A program made the position numbers and the translations under genes. Under the pieces are notes generated by a model, which was not told where the DNA came from, searched no databases, and saw nothing but the letters and a program-made list of their open reading frames with translations. Positions 25,794 through 33,598 of a DNA stretch of 46,653 nucleotides are shown here, in pieces. Position 1 is the stretch's first letter. Every line of letters starts with the position of its first letter. This DNA is from Zooshikella ganghwensis DSM 15267 (GTDB lineage Bacteria; Pseudomonadota; Gammaproteobacteria; Pseudomonadales; Zooshikellaceae): contig NZ_AUAF01000030.1 in assembly GCF_000428585.1 (NCBI RefSeq), positions 1-46,653 of the forward strand, read 5' to 3'.

Positions 25794-28772
25794 ATGAGAG
25801 ATTGTGGGCGTGGTAGAGCAGGGTATTGGCTGTGGTTAAGCCTTTTCTTTTGTAGTAGCTTGCTAAGTATCCACACTAATGTACACGCGTTACAAGGTGT
25901 AGCGTTAACAGACACTCCCGAGTGGGTAGAACGCTATCCAGCTGTTTTGCCTGAGCCTGTACCTGTCGAAGAGGCTATCGGGGGAGAGTATTATTTGCTG
26001 GTTGACCAACAGACGCGTGCTGTTGATACCCTCCAAAATTTTTTCCATTATGCCGTAGTCGCCCTGAACACCCAGGGGGTAGAAAGTGTTGCACAAATCA
26101 GTGTGACCTATGATCCTACTTATGAGCATTTGCAGCTGCATGATATATATGTTCATCGTAATGGACAGCTTCTTGATCGATTACACTCTGCTGATATAAA
26201 ACTGATGCAGCGTGAGTCTGAGCTTGATGCGCAAATTTATGATGGGCGTATAACAGCGAATATTATTTTGAGTGATGTACGGGTTGGGGATGTTATTGAG
26301 TACAGTTACTCAATAATAGGACAAAACCCCGTCTATCAGAATATCTTTGCTGACCGGTTGGAGCTTCAATGGTCAGTACCTGTTTTTCAACAGTATTTTC
26401 GATTAATTCGGCCAAAAGATAAGCCATTAAATACGCTGCCAGTTAATACATCACTAGCGCTGGAAAAGCGTGAATTGGGTGATTTCATAGAGTATCGTTT
26501 AACGCAGCAAAAAATTTCTGCACTCACACGAGAAAGTGAAACACCTGGTTGGTATAACCCTTACCCACGAATTTATCTCAGTGAATTACAAAGTTGGCAA
26601 CAAGTCGCTGAGTGGGCACGCCCTCATTATCAACTACCTGCTGAATTGTCGCCGGGTATTAAAGATTTACATAACCAAATAATGCAGGCCAGTGATTCAT
26701 CTGAAGCCAGCGTAGTCAAAGCATTACATTATGTGCAGAGTGAAGTACGTTATTTAGGCATTGAGATAGGTGTAAGTTCGCATGTGCCGAGTCCACCTGA
26801 AGCTACATTTAACAGGCGGTTTGGTGACTGTAAAGATAAAACCATGCTGCTGTTAGCATTACTTAAATTGCAGGGCATAGAAGCTTACCCAGCATTAGTT
26901 CACTCACGTTATCGTCATACTATTGCTAATTACTTGCCAACGCCTAATGCATTTAATCATGTTATTGTGTATGCCAAGGTCAATAATAAAGGTTATTGGC
27001 TTGATCCAACCTTGCTTTACCAGTTAGGTAGTTTGCATTCGTTATATCAGCCTGATTATGGTATGGCGTTAATCTTGCGCGAAGGAGAGCAAACGTTAAC
27101 GGCTTTCGAAACTAAACCCCATGCTAAAAAGGAAGTAAAAGAAAGGATTGATTTATCAGGTGGGGTTGGTGAACCTGCAACTTATCGTATTGAAACACAA
27201 TACTTTGGTAAAGATGCTGAAGATTTTAGAGCCTATTTAGCCTTAAGTGGCAAGCAAAAAATTCAGCAAGAATATATAAACTACTACAGTAAATTCTACC
27301 CTTCTATACAACCGCTAAGTCCATTGATGATAAATAATGAAAATGCTGATTTTATTGTTACTGAAGAGTTTTATGTAATACCAGACTATTGGCGTAGTGA
27401 TGAAGAGACTAATAGAACAGAAACTTATTTTTATTCTAATGCCCTGTATCCTTATGTCATTAAACCTAAAATCATCCGAAGGTCTGCGCCTCTAGGGTTA
27501 GCCTATCCTGTCGATGTAAAACAATCGATTGAAGTACTGCTGCCTTTTGCATGGCAAGTAGAAACAGATGAATATAATAATGATAATCGCTTTTTCTTAT
27601 ATAGTGATCGTGTTTCTTATGATAACGCTTCAAATACACTGCTTTTAGATTATCAATATAAAAGCAAGGTGAGTTTTATTCCGCCTGATAATCTAAGCGA
27701 ATATTTAGATTTTATTAAGCAAATAGATAAAAGGCTCGACTACTATATTTATCATCAGTATGAGCAGGAGGGAATTACGCCTGCAATAACGGTTGATCAA
27801 CAATCCTGGAGTGGGAAATGGCACCTTATCATCATTGCGGCATTAACCTTAGTGTTTGCTGCATTTACTTATGCAGGTATTGAGTACAGCTATGATCGAA
27901 AGCTTCGTTCTCATCTATACGTAGTTAGTTTTATAAAGTTTATGACATTAACAGTATGTACGTTTAATTTATACTGCTTGTACTGGTATTGGGCTAATCG
28001 TCGTATTCTTATGGGGGATAAAGGTTATGCACGTGCTTTATTAATGGTACTTTTATTACCTGTTACGTTACCCTTTCTTTATTATTCGGCCTTTTGTGCT
28101 CGTCATCATAAATACCCTTTTTATGGTTTGATGCTAGGGACTGGTTTTTTTGTACTGTTAACGTCTTTTTGGTGGTTGCCTGCGCCCTGGAATATGACTG
28201 CTCTATTGGCAGGTGTATGCTTACTGCCGCTTGTTAAGCAGGTTAATAGTTATGTTCGCTTTTTTGAAAGTAATGCTCGAAATGATCATGAATGGCGGGC
28301 ACGTCATGTGTTATTAACCGTTGTTTCTTGTTTTGCAATTATCTATCAGTTAGCAACTTATTTGAGTTTTATGCCAAGTAGTGAAGTGATTGCCGGTGAT
28401 CAACTGTGGAAAAAAGACTTAAAATTTATGCATCGTAATGGTCTGCTTCGGTCTGATGAGAAGTTATTATATTTTTACTCTGATGGTTTATTTTCCTTTC
28501 AAGAAGATGGCAATGCTGTCACTAACCAAAGAGTATTATCCTATTGGCGCGATGATTTAACCCAGCAGCTTAATGTTGAAACAGCAGGATTCAATGATAT
28601 CATCAATATTGATGTTGATCGTCAGCTTCTTAAGGATAACACTATTATTACAGTGACACGAACCGATGGTTCGCAGTTTATTTTATTCGTTTCTCAAAAG
28701 GGTAGAAAGGATCAGTTTTTTACTCAAAAGCTCTTAACCCTGTGGGAGGGGGAAAGACAAACTTCTCTGTAA
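25794..28772 (+). CDS. DUF3857 / transglutaminase-like membrane protein
   Basis: A 992-residue exported protein. The signal peptide is about residues 10-33. A DUF3857 domain follows (about 55-215, including HDIYVHRNGQLLDRL). A transglutaminase-like domain comes next (about 285-420), with the full Cys-His-Asp triad visible: Cys346 in RFGDCKDKTMLLLALL, His389 in NHVIVYA and Asp404 in YWLDPTLLY. After a beta-rich region, several transmembrane helices lie between about 680 and 870, and a cytoplasmic or periplasmic tail closes the protein. The membrane domain and tail are additional to the common DUF3857-transglutaminase pair. Function is unknown; peptide crosslinking or protease activity in the envelope is possible. 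Confidence 0.82.
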   Translation: MRDCGRGRAGYWLWLSLFFCSSLLSIHTNVHALQGVALTDTPEWVERYPAVLPEPVPVEEAIGGEYYLLVDQQTRAVDTLQNFFHYAVVALNTQGVESVAQISVTYDPTYEHLQLHDIYVHRNGQLLDRLHSADIKLMQRESELDAQIYDGRITANIILSDVRVGDVIEYSYSIIGQNPVYQNIFADRLELQWSVPVFQQYFRLIRPKDKPLNTLPVNTSLALEKRELGDFIEYRLTQQKISALTRESETPGWYNPYPRIYLSELQSWQQVAEWARPHYQLPAELSPGIKDLHNQIMQASDSSEASVVKALHYVQSEVRYLGIEIGVSSHVPSPPEATFNRRFGDCKDKTMLLLALLKLQGIEAYPALVHSRYRHTIANYLPTPNAFNHVIVYAKVNNKGYWLDPTLLYQLGSLHSLYQPDYGMALILREGEQTLTAFETKPHAKKEVKERIDLSGGVGEPATYRIETQYFGKDAEDFRAYLALSGKQKIQQEYINYYSKFYPSIQPLSPLMINNENADFIVTEEFYVIPDYWRSDEETNRTETYFYSNALYPYVIKPKIIRRSAPLGLAYPVDVKQSIEVLLPFAWQVETDEYNNDNRFFLYSDRVSYDNASNTLLLDYQYKSKVSFIPPDNLSEYLDFIKQIDKRLDYYIYHQYEQEGITPAITVDQQSWSGKWHLIIIAALTLVFAAFTYAGIEYSYDRKLRSHLYVVSFIKFMTLTVCTFNLYCLYWYWANRRILMGDKGYARALLMVLLLPVTLPFLYYSAFCARHHKYPFYGLMLGTGFFVLLTSFWWLPAPWNMTALLAGVCLLPLVKQVNSYVRFFESNARNDHEWRARHVLLTVVSCFAIIYQLATYLSFMPSSEVIAGDQLWKKDLKFMHRNGLLRSDEKLLYFYSDGLFSFQEDGNAVTNQRVLSYWRDDLTQQLNVETAGFNDIINIDVDRQLLKDNTIITVTRTDGSQFILFVSQKGRKDQFFTQKLLTLWEGERQTSL

Positions 28773-28817
28773 TTACATTTCGACTTAGCATGCTACTTCT
28801 CTGTCCAAAATATAACT

Positions 28818-28836
28818 TCTCTATCTGTGATAGAGA
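28818..28836. terminator. Small hairpin after the transglutaminase-like gene
   Basis: TCTCTATC-TGT-GATAGAGA is a perfect 8-bp stem with a 3-base loop, 46 bases after the stop codon, followed by TATTTCTATT. The stem is AT-rich and the T-tract interrupted, so this is a weak terminator candidate. Confidence 0.4.
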
Positions 28837-28950
28837 TATTTCTATTCATAGTTTCTTAATTATTTCCTGACTTTATATTGCAATTTAAGGTTGTTTTCCT
28901 AACAATATTGAAGACGGTTGTAGTATAGTTGTAGCGCATATTTTGATAGG

Positions 28951-28972
28951 TATACCCTTCGTTTAGGGTATA
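28951..28972. repeat. Dispersed palindrome, copy with 7-bp arms
   Basis: TATACCC and GGGTATA enclose the eight-base loop TTCGTTTA, 60 bases before the ProQ/FinO gene. It is the longest and best-matched member of the set also seen at 7127 and 30344. A looser structure with ATATCC/GGGTATAT arms follows at about 28986-29007. Confidence 0.75.
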
Positions 28973-29031
28973 TAAGAGGACAGTTATATCCTGGGCAAGG
29001 GGTATATATCCAGTAAGGAATAGGAAACAAC

Positions 29032-29562
29032 ATGGTTGATATGCAGGTAGCTGATCAACAGGTCAGGAAGATCGCTCGGAAAAAAAAGCAAGTTTTTCAT
29101 GTAAGTAATGGAAAAATTAAAGTTGTAACCCGCTATAAACAGAAAAATACAATAGCGCCCAGTTTCTCTGGTGACTCAGCCGCAGAGGCTTCGCCGTCAA
29201 CCAGTCAGTCTATCGTCAAAAACGACGAAGAAAAGAATTTCATGCCGATCCCCCCAGAGCTAGCTTCTTTAAGGTTAACAGGCCGAGCGAGGTCTCGTTA
29301 CCTAAGAGGGTACCGAAGCTATCTGTTATTAGCAGAGCAATGGCCAAAGGCTTTTAACATTAAGAGTCCTAAGCCTCTGAAAGTAGGTATCAAAGAAGAC
29401 TTATTGGCCGCGACTAATGTCAGTGAGGGACAAGTTAAACAGGGGCTTCGCTGGTACTGTCATCGATCAGTGTATGAAAAAACTTTAAAGCAAGGAGCTG
29501 TTCGGATTGACCAGCATGGCATGGCTGTAGGCTTAGTTTCTAAAGAAGAAGCTAAAGTTTGA
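29032..29562 (+). CDS. ProQ/FinO-domain RNA-binding protein
   Basis: A 176-residue basic protein. Residues 1-75 form a Lys-rich, Ser-rich, probably disordered extension. Residues about 100-170 are a FinO/ProQ domain, recognisable from EQWPKAFNIKSPKPLKVGIKEDL, the Arg/Tyr-containing helix GLRWYCHRSVYEKTLKQGAVRIDQHG and the final GLVS. This fold binds structured RNAs and terminator hairpins and acts as a small-RNA chaperone. Unlike E. coli ProQ there is no C-terminal Tudor-like domain; instead the extension is N-terminal, as in FinO and Neisseria-type minimal versions. It is a single-gene unit preceded by a palindromic repeat. Confidence 0.88.
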   Translation: MVDMQVADQQVRKIARKKKQVFHVSNGKIKVVTRYKQKNTIAPSFSGDSAAEASPSTSQSIVKNDEEKNFMPIPPELASLRLTGRARSRYLRGYRSYLLLAEQWPKAFNIKSPKPLKVGIKEDLLAATNVSEGQVKQGLRWYCHRSVYEKTLKQGAVRIDQHGMAVGLVSKEEAKV

Positions 29563-29665
29563 TGCTATCCGTTTTGTTTTATAGTAGTGATTAAAACTTC
29601 ATAGCATAGCTTCTTCTAGGGTGGTTAAACTCAATTATGTATGATATCGGCAAATTGCAAGGACA

Positions 29666-30244
29666 TTAGGTGTTTGTAGTTTGGGGGGCTGGAATAAAGT
29701 TGGGTAGTGTTTGCACGCGGCTGACCCACTTCAAAATGTATGGGTAGTCTTTGAATATAGCATCCTCTATCCCTGTAGCAGTGAGCAAGGGGTAGCAGGC
29801 TATGTCAGCAATCGTTGGGCGGTGGCCAATTAGCCAGCTTGCACTTTCAAGTTGCTGCTCTATCAAACTTAGTCCGGTATCTAAGCGCTGCCATCGCTGC
29901 TGGATTGTGAGATGTTGATTGGTGCAAGGTAGCCAATCACCTCTTGCTATGTTCAGCCACTGATTTACACGGGCTAGAGCAGGGGGAGTTAATGGCATCC
30001 ATAACTCACTGGCATAGGCTCGGCTGAGGTAGGTGAGCATGGCAGCGGTTTGGTGCAGCTTTAAAATGCCATCATGCATGACTGGCATAGCACCTAAGCC
30101 ATTGGCTGCCCATGTTGCATAATGTTGTTCATTCAATGGGGCTTCTTTGAATGCGCGTTGTTTGAAACTTGTGCCTAATATCGACATCATCAAGCGAACG
30201 CTGTAAGCATTGAGACAATCATCGTGGCTAAAAAAAGTGATCAT
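29666..30244 (-). CDS. Glutathione S-transferase-like protein
   Basis: A 192-residue protein with an N-terminal thioredoxin-like domain (MITFFSHDDCLNAYSVRLMMSILG, then NGLGAMPVMHDGILKLHQTAAMLTYLSRAY, where the cis-Pro and the Gln-Thr contact for glutathione are visible) and an all-helical C-terminal domain (WLIGHRPTIADIACYPLL, the N-capping box motif). The ATG at 30242-30244 is preferred since GAGG lies a few bases upstream; an upstream TTG would add ten unrelated residues. The usual GST context is detoxification; the substrate cannot be inferred. Confidence 0.85.
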   Translation of the reverse strand: MITFFSHDDCLNAYSVRLMMSILGTSFKQRAFKEAPLNEQHYATWAANGLGAMPVMHDGILKLHQTAAMLTYLSRAYASELWMPLTPPALARVNQWLNIARGDWLPCTNQHLTIQQRWQRLDTGLSLIEQQLESASWLIGHRPTIADIACYPLLTATGIEDAIFKDYPYILKWVSRVQTLPNFIPAPQTTNT

Positions 30245-30546
30245 ATCAGCCTCTGACCGTTGAGACCTGTTCAAGATAAACTAATGTGGTGTGCTATTGA
30301 TAAAGCGTAATATTTTTATCAAACCGCCTGTCATCACAAATCTATACCCTTCGCTGTGGGTATTAAGTTGCATAAACAGCTTAGGAAGATCACCTTAGTG
30401 TTAGTATACTACAAGTGTTTTTCTTCTATGAGAAATTATCGTCATACAGCATAAGTTATTGTCTAGCCTTGCTACAATGCTTTAATCTCTGTTAATAACC
30501 ATTCACTTAAGAGAGTGAATAATATGCAATTGATACCTTCTGTTCA
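30245..30546. other. 302-bp gap with dispersed repeats
   Basis: Contains the palindrome at 30344-30363, a 15-base segment ATACTACAAGTGTTT at 30406-30420 nearly identical to 18526-18540, and a hairpin ATTCACT-TAAGAG-AGTGAAT at 30501-30520 that may end the gene at 30547. No coding sequence is seen. Confidence 0.5.
30344..30363. repeat. Dispersed palindrome, copy with 6-bp arms
   Basis: ATACCC and GGGTAT enclose the eight-base loop TTCGCTGT, about 100 bases upstream of the GST start. It is one of the set with 7127, 28951 and degenerate 14098. Confidence 0.75.
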
Positions 30547-31314
30547 TCAGGTACAAGCACCAGCCTGCAGTAAACCTTGAAGTGGACTTTGGGGAACAAT
30601 TAACTTAAGCGTAGGGGGTTCATCCATTTGCGAAGGGTGCATGGGCTTTAAATCTGGAGATGGTTTGCAGTATGTGTTGTCTACTTGTTGAAAATGATTG
30701 TTTTTGTGCCAACGTAAACAGTTACCATGATGCTGAATAAACAAGGCACCTTCTTGGTTCCAGGTTAGGTTTTTAGGTTCTAGATCCACCAAGGATAAAT
30801 CCCAGGCAGGAGTTGTATATTCTGCAATAAGGTTTAAGTTATCATCGATTAGTTGTAGGCATTGCTCACAGCCGATGCTTAAGCGAATGTCTTTTACAGT
30901 AAACTCACCCTTTTTTGTCAATAGAATTGGATCTCCTTCTGTGGAGTAGCCAACTACAGCAACATGGTCTAGGTCCGAGCAGCCAAGTCCTTGAGTAAAA
31001 ATAGCTTTAGCTACGTGGTAGCGTTTGGTTTTGTTATCGTTAGCCAGCGTACCTCGAACTGGAAATGAAACCAGTGTATAACTGGGCGTTAGCATGATCT
31101 CTCGTTCAATATAATCTTCCCAGTCAACAGAGCCTAGATTGAGAGACATGGTGACACATTCAGAAAGATGGGCAGGACACTCAGCCATTAAGACAAGAGC
31201 TTCAGGTTTGCCTGCTGTAGCATGAAAGGATAGGGATAATCCTGTAATCAATCCTGTCAGCCATGATCTTAAGTGGGTGAGTCCTTTGGGTATAATCACA
31301 GGGTATTTTGTCAT
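30547..31314 (-). CDS. Secreted protein of unknown function
   Basis: A 255-residue protein not recognised as a known family. An N-terminal basic region and hydrophobic segment (about residues 17-35, ending HATAGKP) look like a signal peptide, so it is probably periplasmic or exported. The mature part contains seven cysteines, including a CxxC in SIGCEQCLQL, which could form disulphides. A Pro-rich C-terminus follows (PSPDLKPMHPSQMDEPPTL). It has no co-directional partner close by; fabB lies upstream with a strong terminator between them. Confidence 0.6.
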   Translation of the reverse strand: MTKYPVIIPKGLTHLRSWLTGLITGLSLSFHATAGKPEALVLMAECPAHLSECVTMSLNLGSVDWEDYIEREIMLTPSYTLVSFPVRGTLANDNKTKRYHVAKAIFTQGLGCSDLDHVAVVGYSTEGDPILLTKKGEFTVKDIRLSIGCEQCLQLIDDNLNLIAEYTTPAWDLSLVDLEPKNLTWNQEGALFIQHHGNCLRWHKNNHFQQVDNTYCKPSPDLKPMHPSQMDEPPTLKLIVPQSPLQGLLQAGACT

Positions 31315-31544
31315 ACGAAGCCTTTTGCTAAAAAAAATAAACTTGCCGTATAAAGTGGTTGCTTAGCAAGTTATTTTTCCTACAGGGTGACCTATGTGGA
31401 AAAATAGGTTGCATTATGTGTATTTTTTTGAGGGCAGAATGAAAAGGTTTGAATGGTAAAAAAAATAAAACAAATGTTTGTTTGATGTGTGTTACACTGG
31501 GTTTGCTTTTGTTTTCTTAGGAAAATATTTCAGAATGAGGCATA

Positions 31545-31581
31545 AAAAAAGCGATGTTGCTTGTCCCAACATCGCTTTTTT
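31545..31581 (-). terminator. Strong intrinsic terminator of the fabAB operon
   Basis: A perfect 15-bp arm pair (AAAAAAGCGATGTTG and its complement) around a seven-base loop, lying 50 bases downstream of the fabB stop. On the minus strand it is followed by a T-run. Because both flanks carry A/T runs it may work in both directions, insulating the gene at 30547. Confidence 0.93.
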
Positions 31582-31630
31582 AACCGCTTTAAGTTGTTCA
31601 GAAAGTGCTATCTAGAACTAAAGGAACATT

Positions 31631-32842
31631 TTAAAACTTACGGAATACCAATGTTGCATTTGTGCCACCAAAGCCAAAGCTATTGCTCATCACGGTGTTG
31701 AGTGTAACACCCTGCTGCATGGTGGTAACCAGTGGCATACCGGCTACTGCTTCATCTGGTGTTGTGACATTAGCTGACGCACAAATGAAGCTGGACTCCA
31801 TCATCAGCAAGCAGTAGATAGCTTCATGGACACCTGCAGCTCCAAGCGAATGGCCTGAGAGAGACTTGGTTGAGCTGAATGCAGGAATGTTGTCAGCAAA
31901 AACTTGCTTCATTGCACCTAGCTCTGCCACATCGCCTACAGGTGTGCTGGTACCATGGACATTGATGTAGTCTATAGGTGTATCAACTGTGCTCAATGCT
32001 TGTTGCATACAGCGAATCGCACCTTCACCTGATGGAGCAACCATGTCATAGCCATCAGATGTTGCACCATAGCCCACGATTTCAGCATAAATCTTAGCAC
32101 CACGAGCTTTCGCATGTTCTAGCTCTTCCAGTACCAGCATTCCACCTCCACCAGCGATAACAAAGCCATCACGCGTTGCATCATAAGGGCGAGAAGCTGT
32201 TTCAGGGGAGTCATTGTACTTGGTTGAAAGTGCGCCCATGGCATCAAATAATGCTGTTTGAGACCAATGCTCTTCTTCACCACCACCGGCAAAAATAATG
32301 TCTTGTTTGCCTAGCTGAATTTGCTCAACAGCGTTACCTATACAGTGTGCACTGGTCGCACAGGCAGAGGTAATTGAGTAGTTCACGCCTTTGATTTTGA
32401 AAGGGGTTGCAAGACAAGCTGAAACCGTGCTGCCCATTGTCCGTGGAACACGGTAGGGGCCAACGCGTTTGATACCTTTTTCTCGAAGAATATCGGCCGC
32501 TTCGACGATATTTTCCGAAGATGCACCACCTGAGCCAGCAATAAGTCCCGTACGAGGATTAGATACCTCAGCCTCAGACAGACCAGCATCTTCAATGGCT
32601 TGCTTCATTGACAGGTAAGCATAAGCGGCGGCCTGTCCCATAAAACGCAATTGTTTACGGTCTATATGCTCACTTAACTCGAGGTTGACTGTACCAGAGA
32701 TATGGCTGCGAAAGTTTTTGTCAGCATAGCTTGGGTTAAAGCGAATACCCGATTGGCCTGCTTGAAGGGAAGCCAGTACAGAGGCTTTGTCATTACCCAG
32801 ACAGGAAGTGATCCCAATGCCTGTAACAACTACACGTTTCAT
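31631..32842 (-). CDS. fabB: 3-oxoacyl-[acyl-carrier-protein] synthase I
   Basis: A 403-residue condensing enzyme of the KAS I/II type. The catalytic Cys is in [15 protein letters not shown]. The two active-site His residues are in [11 protein letters not shown] and [15 protein letters not shown], and the C-terminal [11 protein letters not shown] is typical. Adjacent fabA and the N-terminus [16 protein letters not shown] identify it as FabB, which elongates the cis-3-decenoyl intermediate made by FabA in unsaturated fatty acid synthesis. The ATG at 32840-32842 is preferred over a TTG six bases upstream since it gives the family N-terminus. fabA ends 29 bases earlier. Confidence 0.95.
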   Translation of the reverse strand: MKRVVVTGIGITSCLGNDKASVLASLQAGQSGIRFNPSYADKNFRSHISGTVNLELSEHIDRKQLRFMGQAAAYAYLSMKQAIEDAGLSEAEVSNPRTGLIAGSGGASSENIVEAADILREKGIKRVGPYRVPRTMGSTVSACLATPFKIKGVNYSITSACATSAHCIGNAVEQIQLGKQDIIFAGGGEEEHWSQTALFDAMGALSTKYNDSPETASRPYDATRDGFVIAGGGGMLVLEELEHAKARGAKIYAEIVGYGATSDGYDMVAPSGEGAIRCMQQALSTVDTPIDYINVHGTSTPVGDVAELGAMKQVFADNIPAFSSTKSLSGHSLGAAGVHEAIYCLLMMESSFICASANVTTPDEAVAGMPLVTTMQQGVTLNTVMSNSFGFGGTNATLVFRKF

Positions 32843-32871
32843 TGACAATTAACCTTGTTTTCGTTGTGCAT

Positions 32872-33387
32872 TCAGAATGAGTCAGGCGTTGTAAATAAAC
32901 CTACACGCAAATTATCTGCCGTATAGATATCTTTGCCATCAACATTGACTATACCATTAGCAATACCCAGTACAAGTTTACGTGATATGACACGCTTGAT
33001 ATGGATATGATATGTGACCTTTTTGTGAGTTGGTAAAATTTGTCCGGTAAATTTGACTTCACCACTGCCTAATGCACGTCCACGGCCTGGTAGCCCCTTC
33101 CAACCGAGGTAAAAGCCTACCAACTGCCACATGGCATCAAGCCCCAGGCAGCCAGGCATCACAGGGTCTCCTGGGAAGTGACAGGCAAAAAACCACAAAT
33201 CTGGATTAATATCCAATTCTGCGATGATTTCACCTTTTTTGAATTCACCACCGGTTTCATTGATATCTGAGATACGGTCAATCATCAGCATATCAGGGAT
33301 GGGTAACTGCGCGTTACCAGGACCAAACATCTCGCCTCGACCACAGGCTAGGAGTTCTTCACGAGTAAAAGCGTGTTTACGGGTCAT
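32872..33387 (-). CDS. fabA: 3-hydroxydecanoyl-ACP dehydratase/isomerase
   Basis: A 171-residue hot-dog-fold enzyme that dehydrates 3-hydroxydecanoyl-ACP and isomerises the trans-2 product to cis-3, the branch point to unsaturated fatty acids. The catalytic His is in [23 protein letters not shown] and the Asp in the same segment (GLDAMWQL). The length is that of E. coli FabA. It is the first gene of a fabA-fabB operon ending at the strong terminator at 31545-31581. Confidence 0.97.
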   Translation of the reverse strand: MTRKHAFTREELLACGRGEMFGPGNAQLPIPDMLMIDRISDINETGGEFKKGEIIAELDINPDLWFFACHFPGDPVMPGCLGLDAMWQLVGFYLGWKGLPGRGRALGSGEVKFTGQILPTHKKVTYHIHIKRVISRKLVLGIANGIVNVDGKDIYTADNLRVGLFTTPDSF

Positions 33388-33426
33388 CAGTTATTCCTAG
33401 TCGAATCACATAACAAGATAGTGCAT

Positions 33427-33439
33427 GTTGCAATGCAAC
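33427..33439. promoter_or_regulatory. Palindrome upstream of fabA, possible operator
   Basis: GTTGCAATGCAAC is a 13-base dyad with an odd centre, 40-52 bases upstream of the fabA ATG. In other gammaproteobacteria fabAB is controlled by FabR or DesT (TetR family) at palindromes in this position. This sequence is not recognised as either consensus, so the assignment is a guess based on location. Confidence 0.35.
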
Positions 33440-33598
33440 GCATGAGACCTTGCTGCTAAGTTTTATTAAGTGTGCAAGGTTTGGGGTGACGTGATTGTGT
33501 AACGGATAGAACAAAAACACCGACTCATTGCACCAAGCCGGCAACTATATCATTAAACTAAGAAGCGATTAATGGCTGTTTGAATTTTTTAACAAAAT

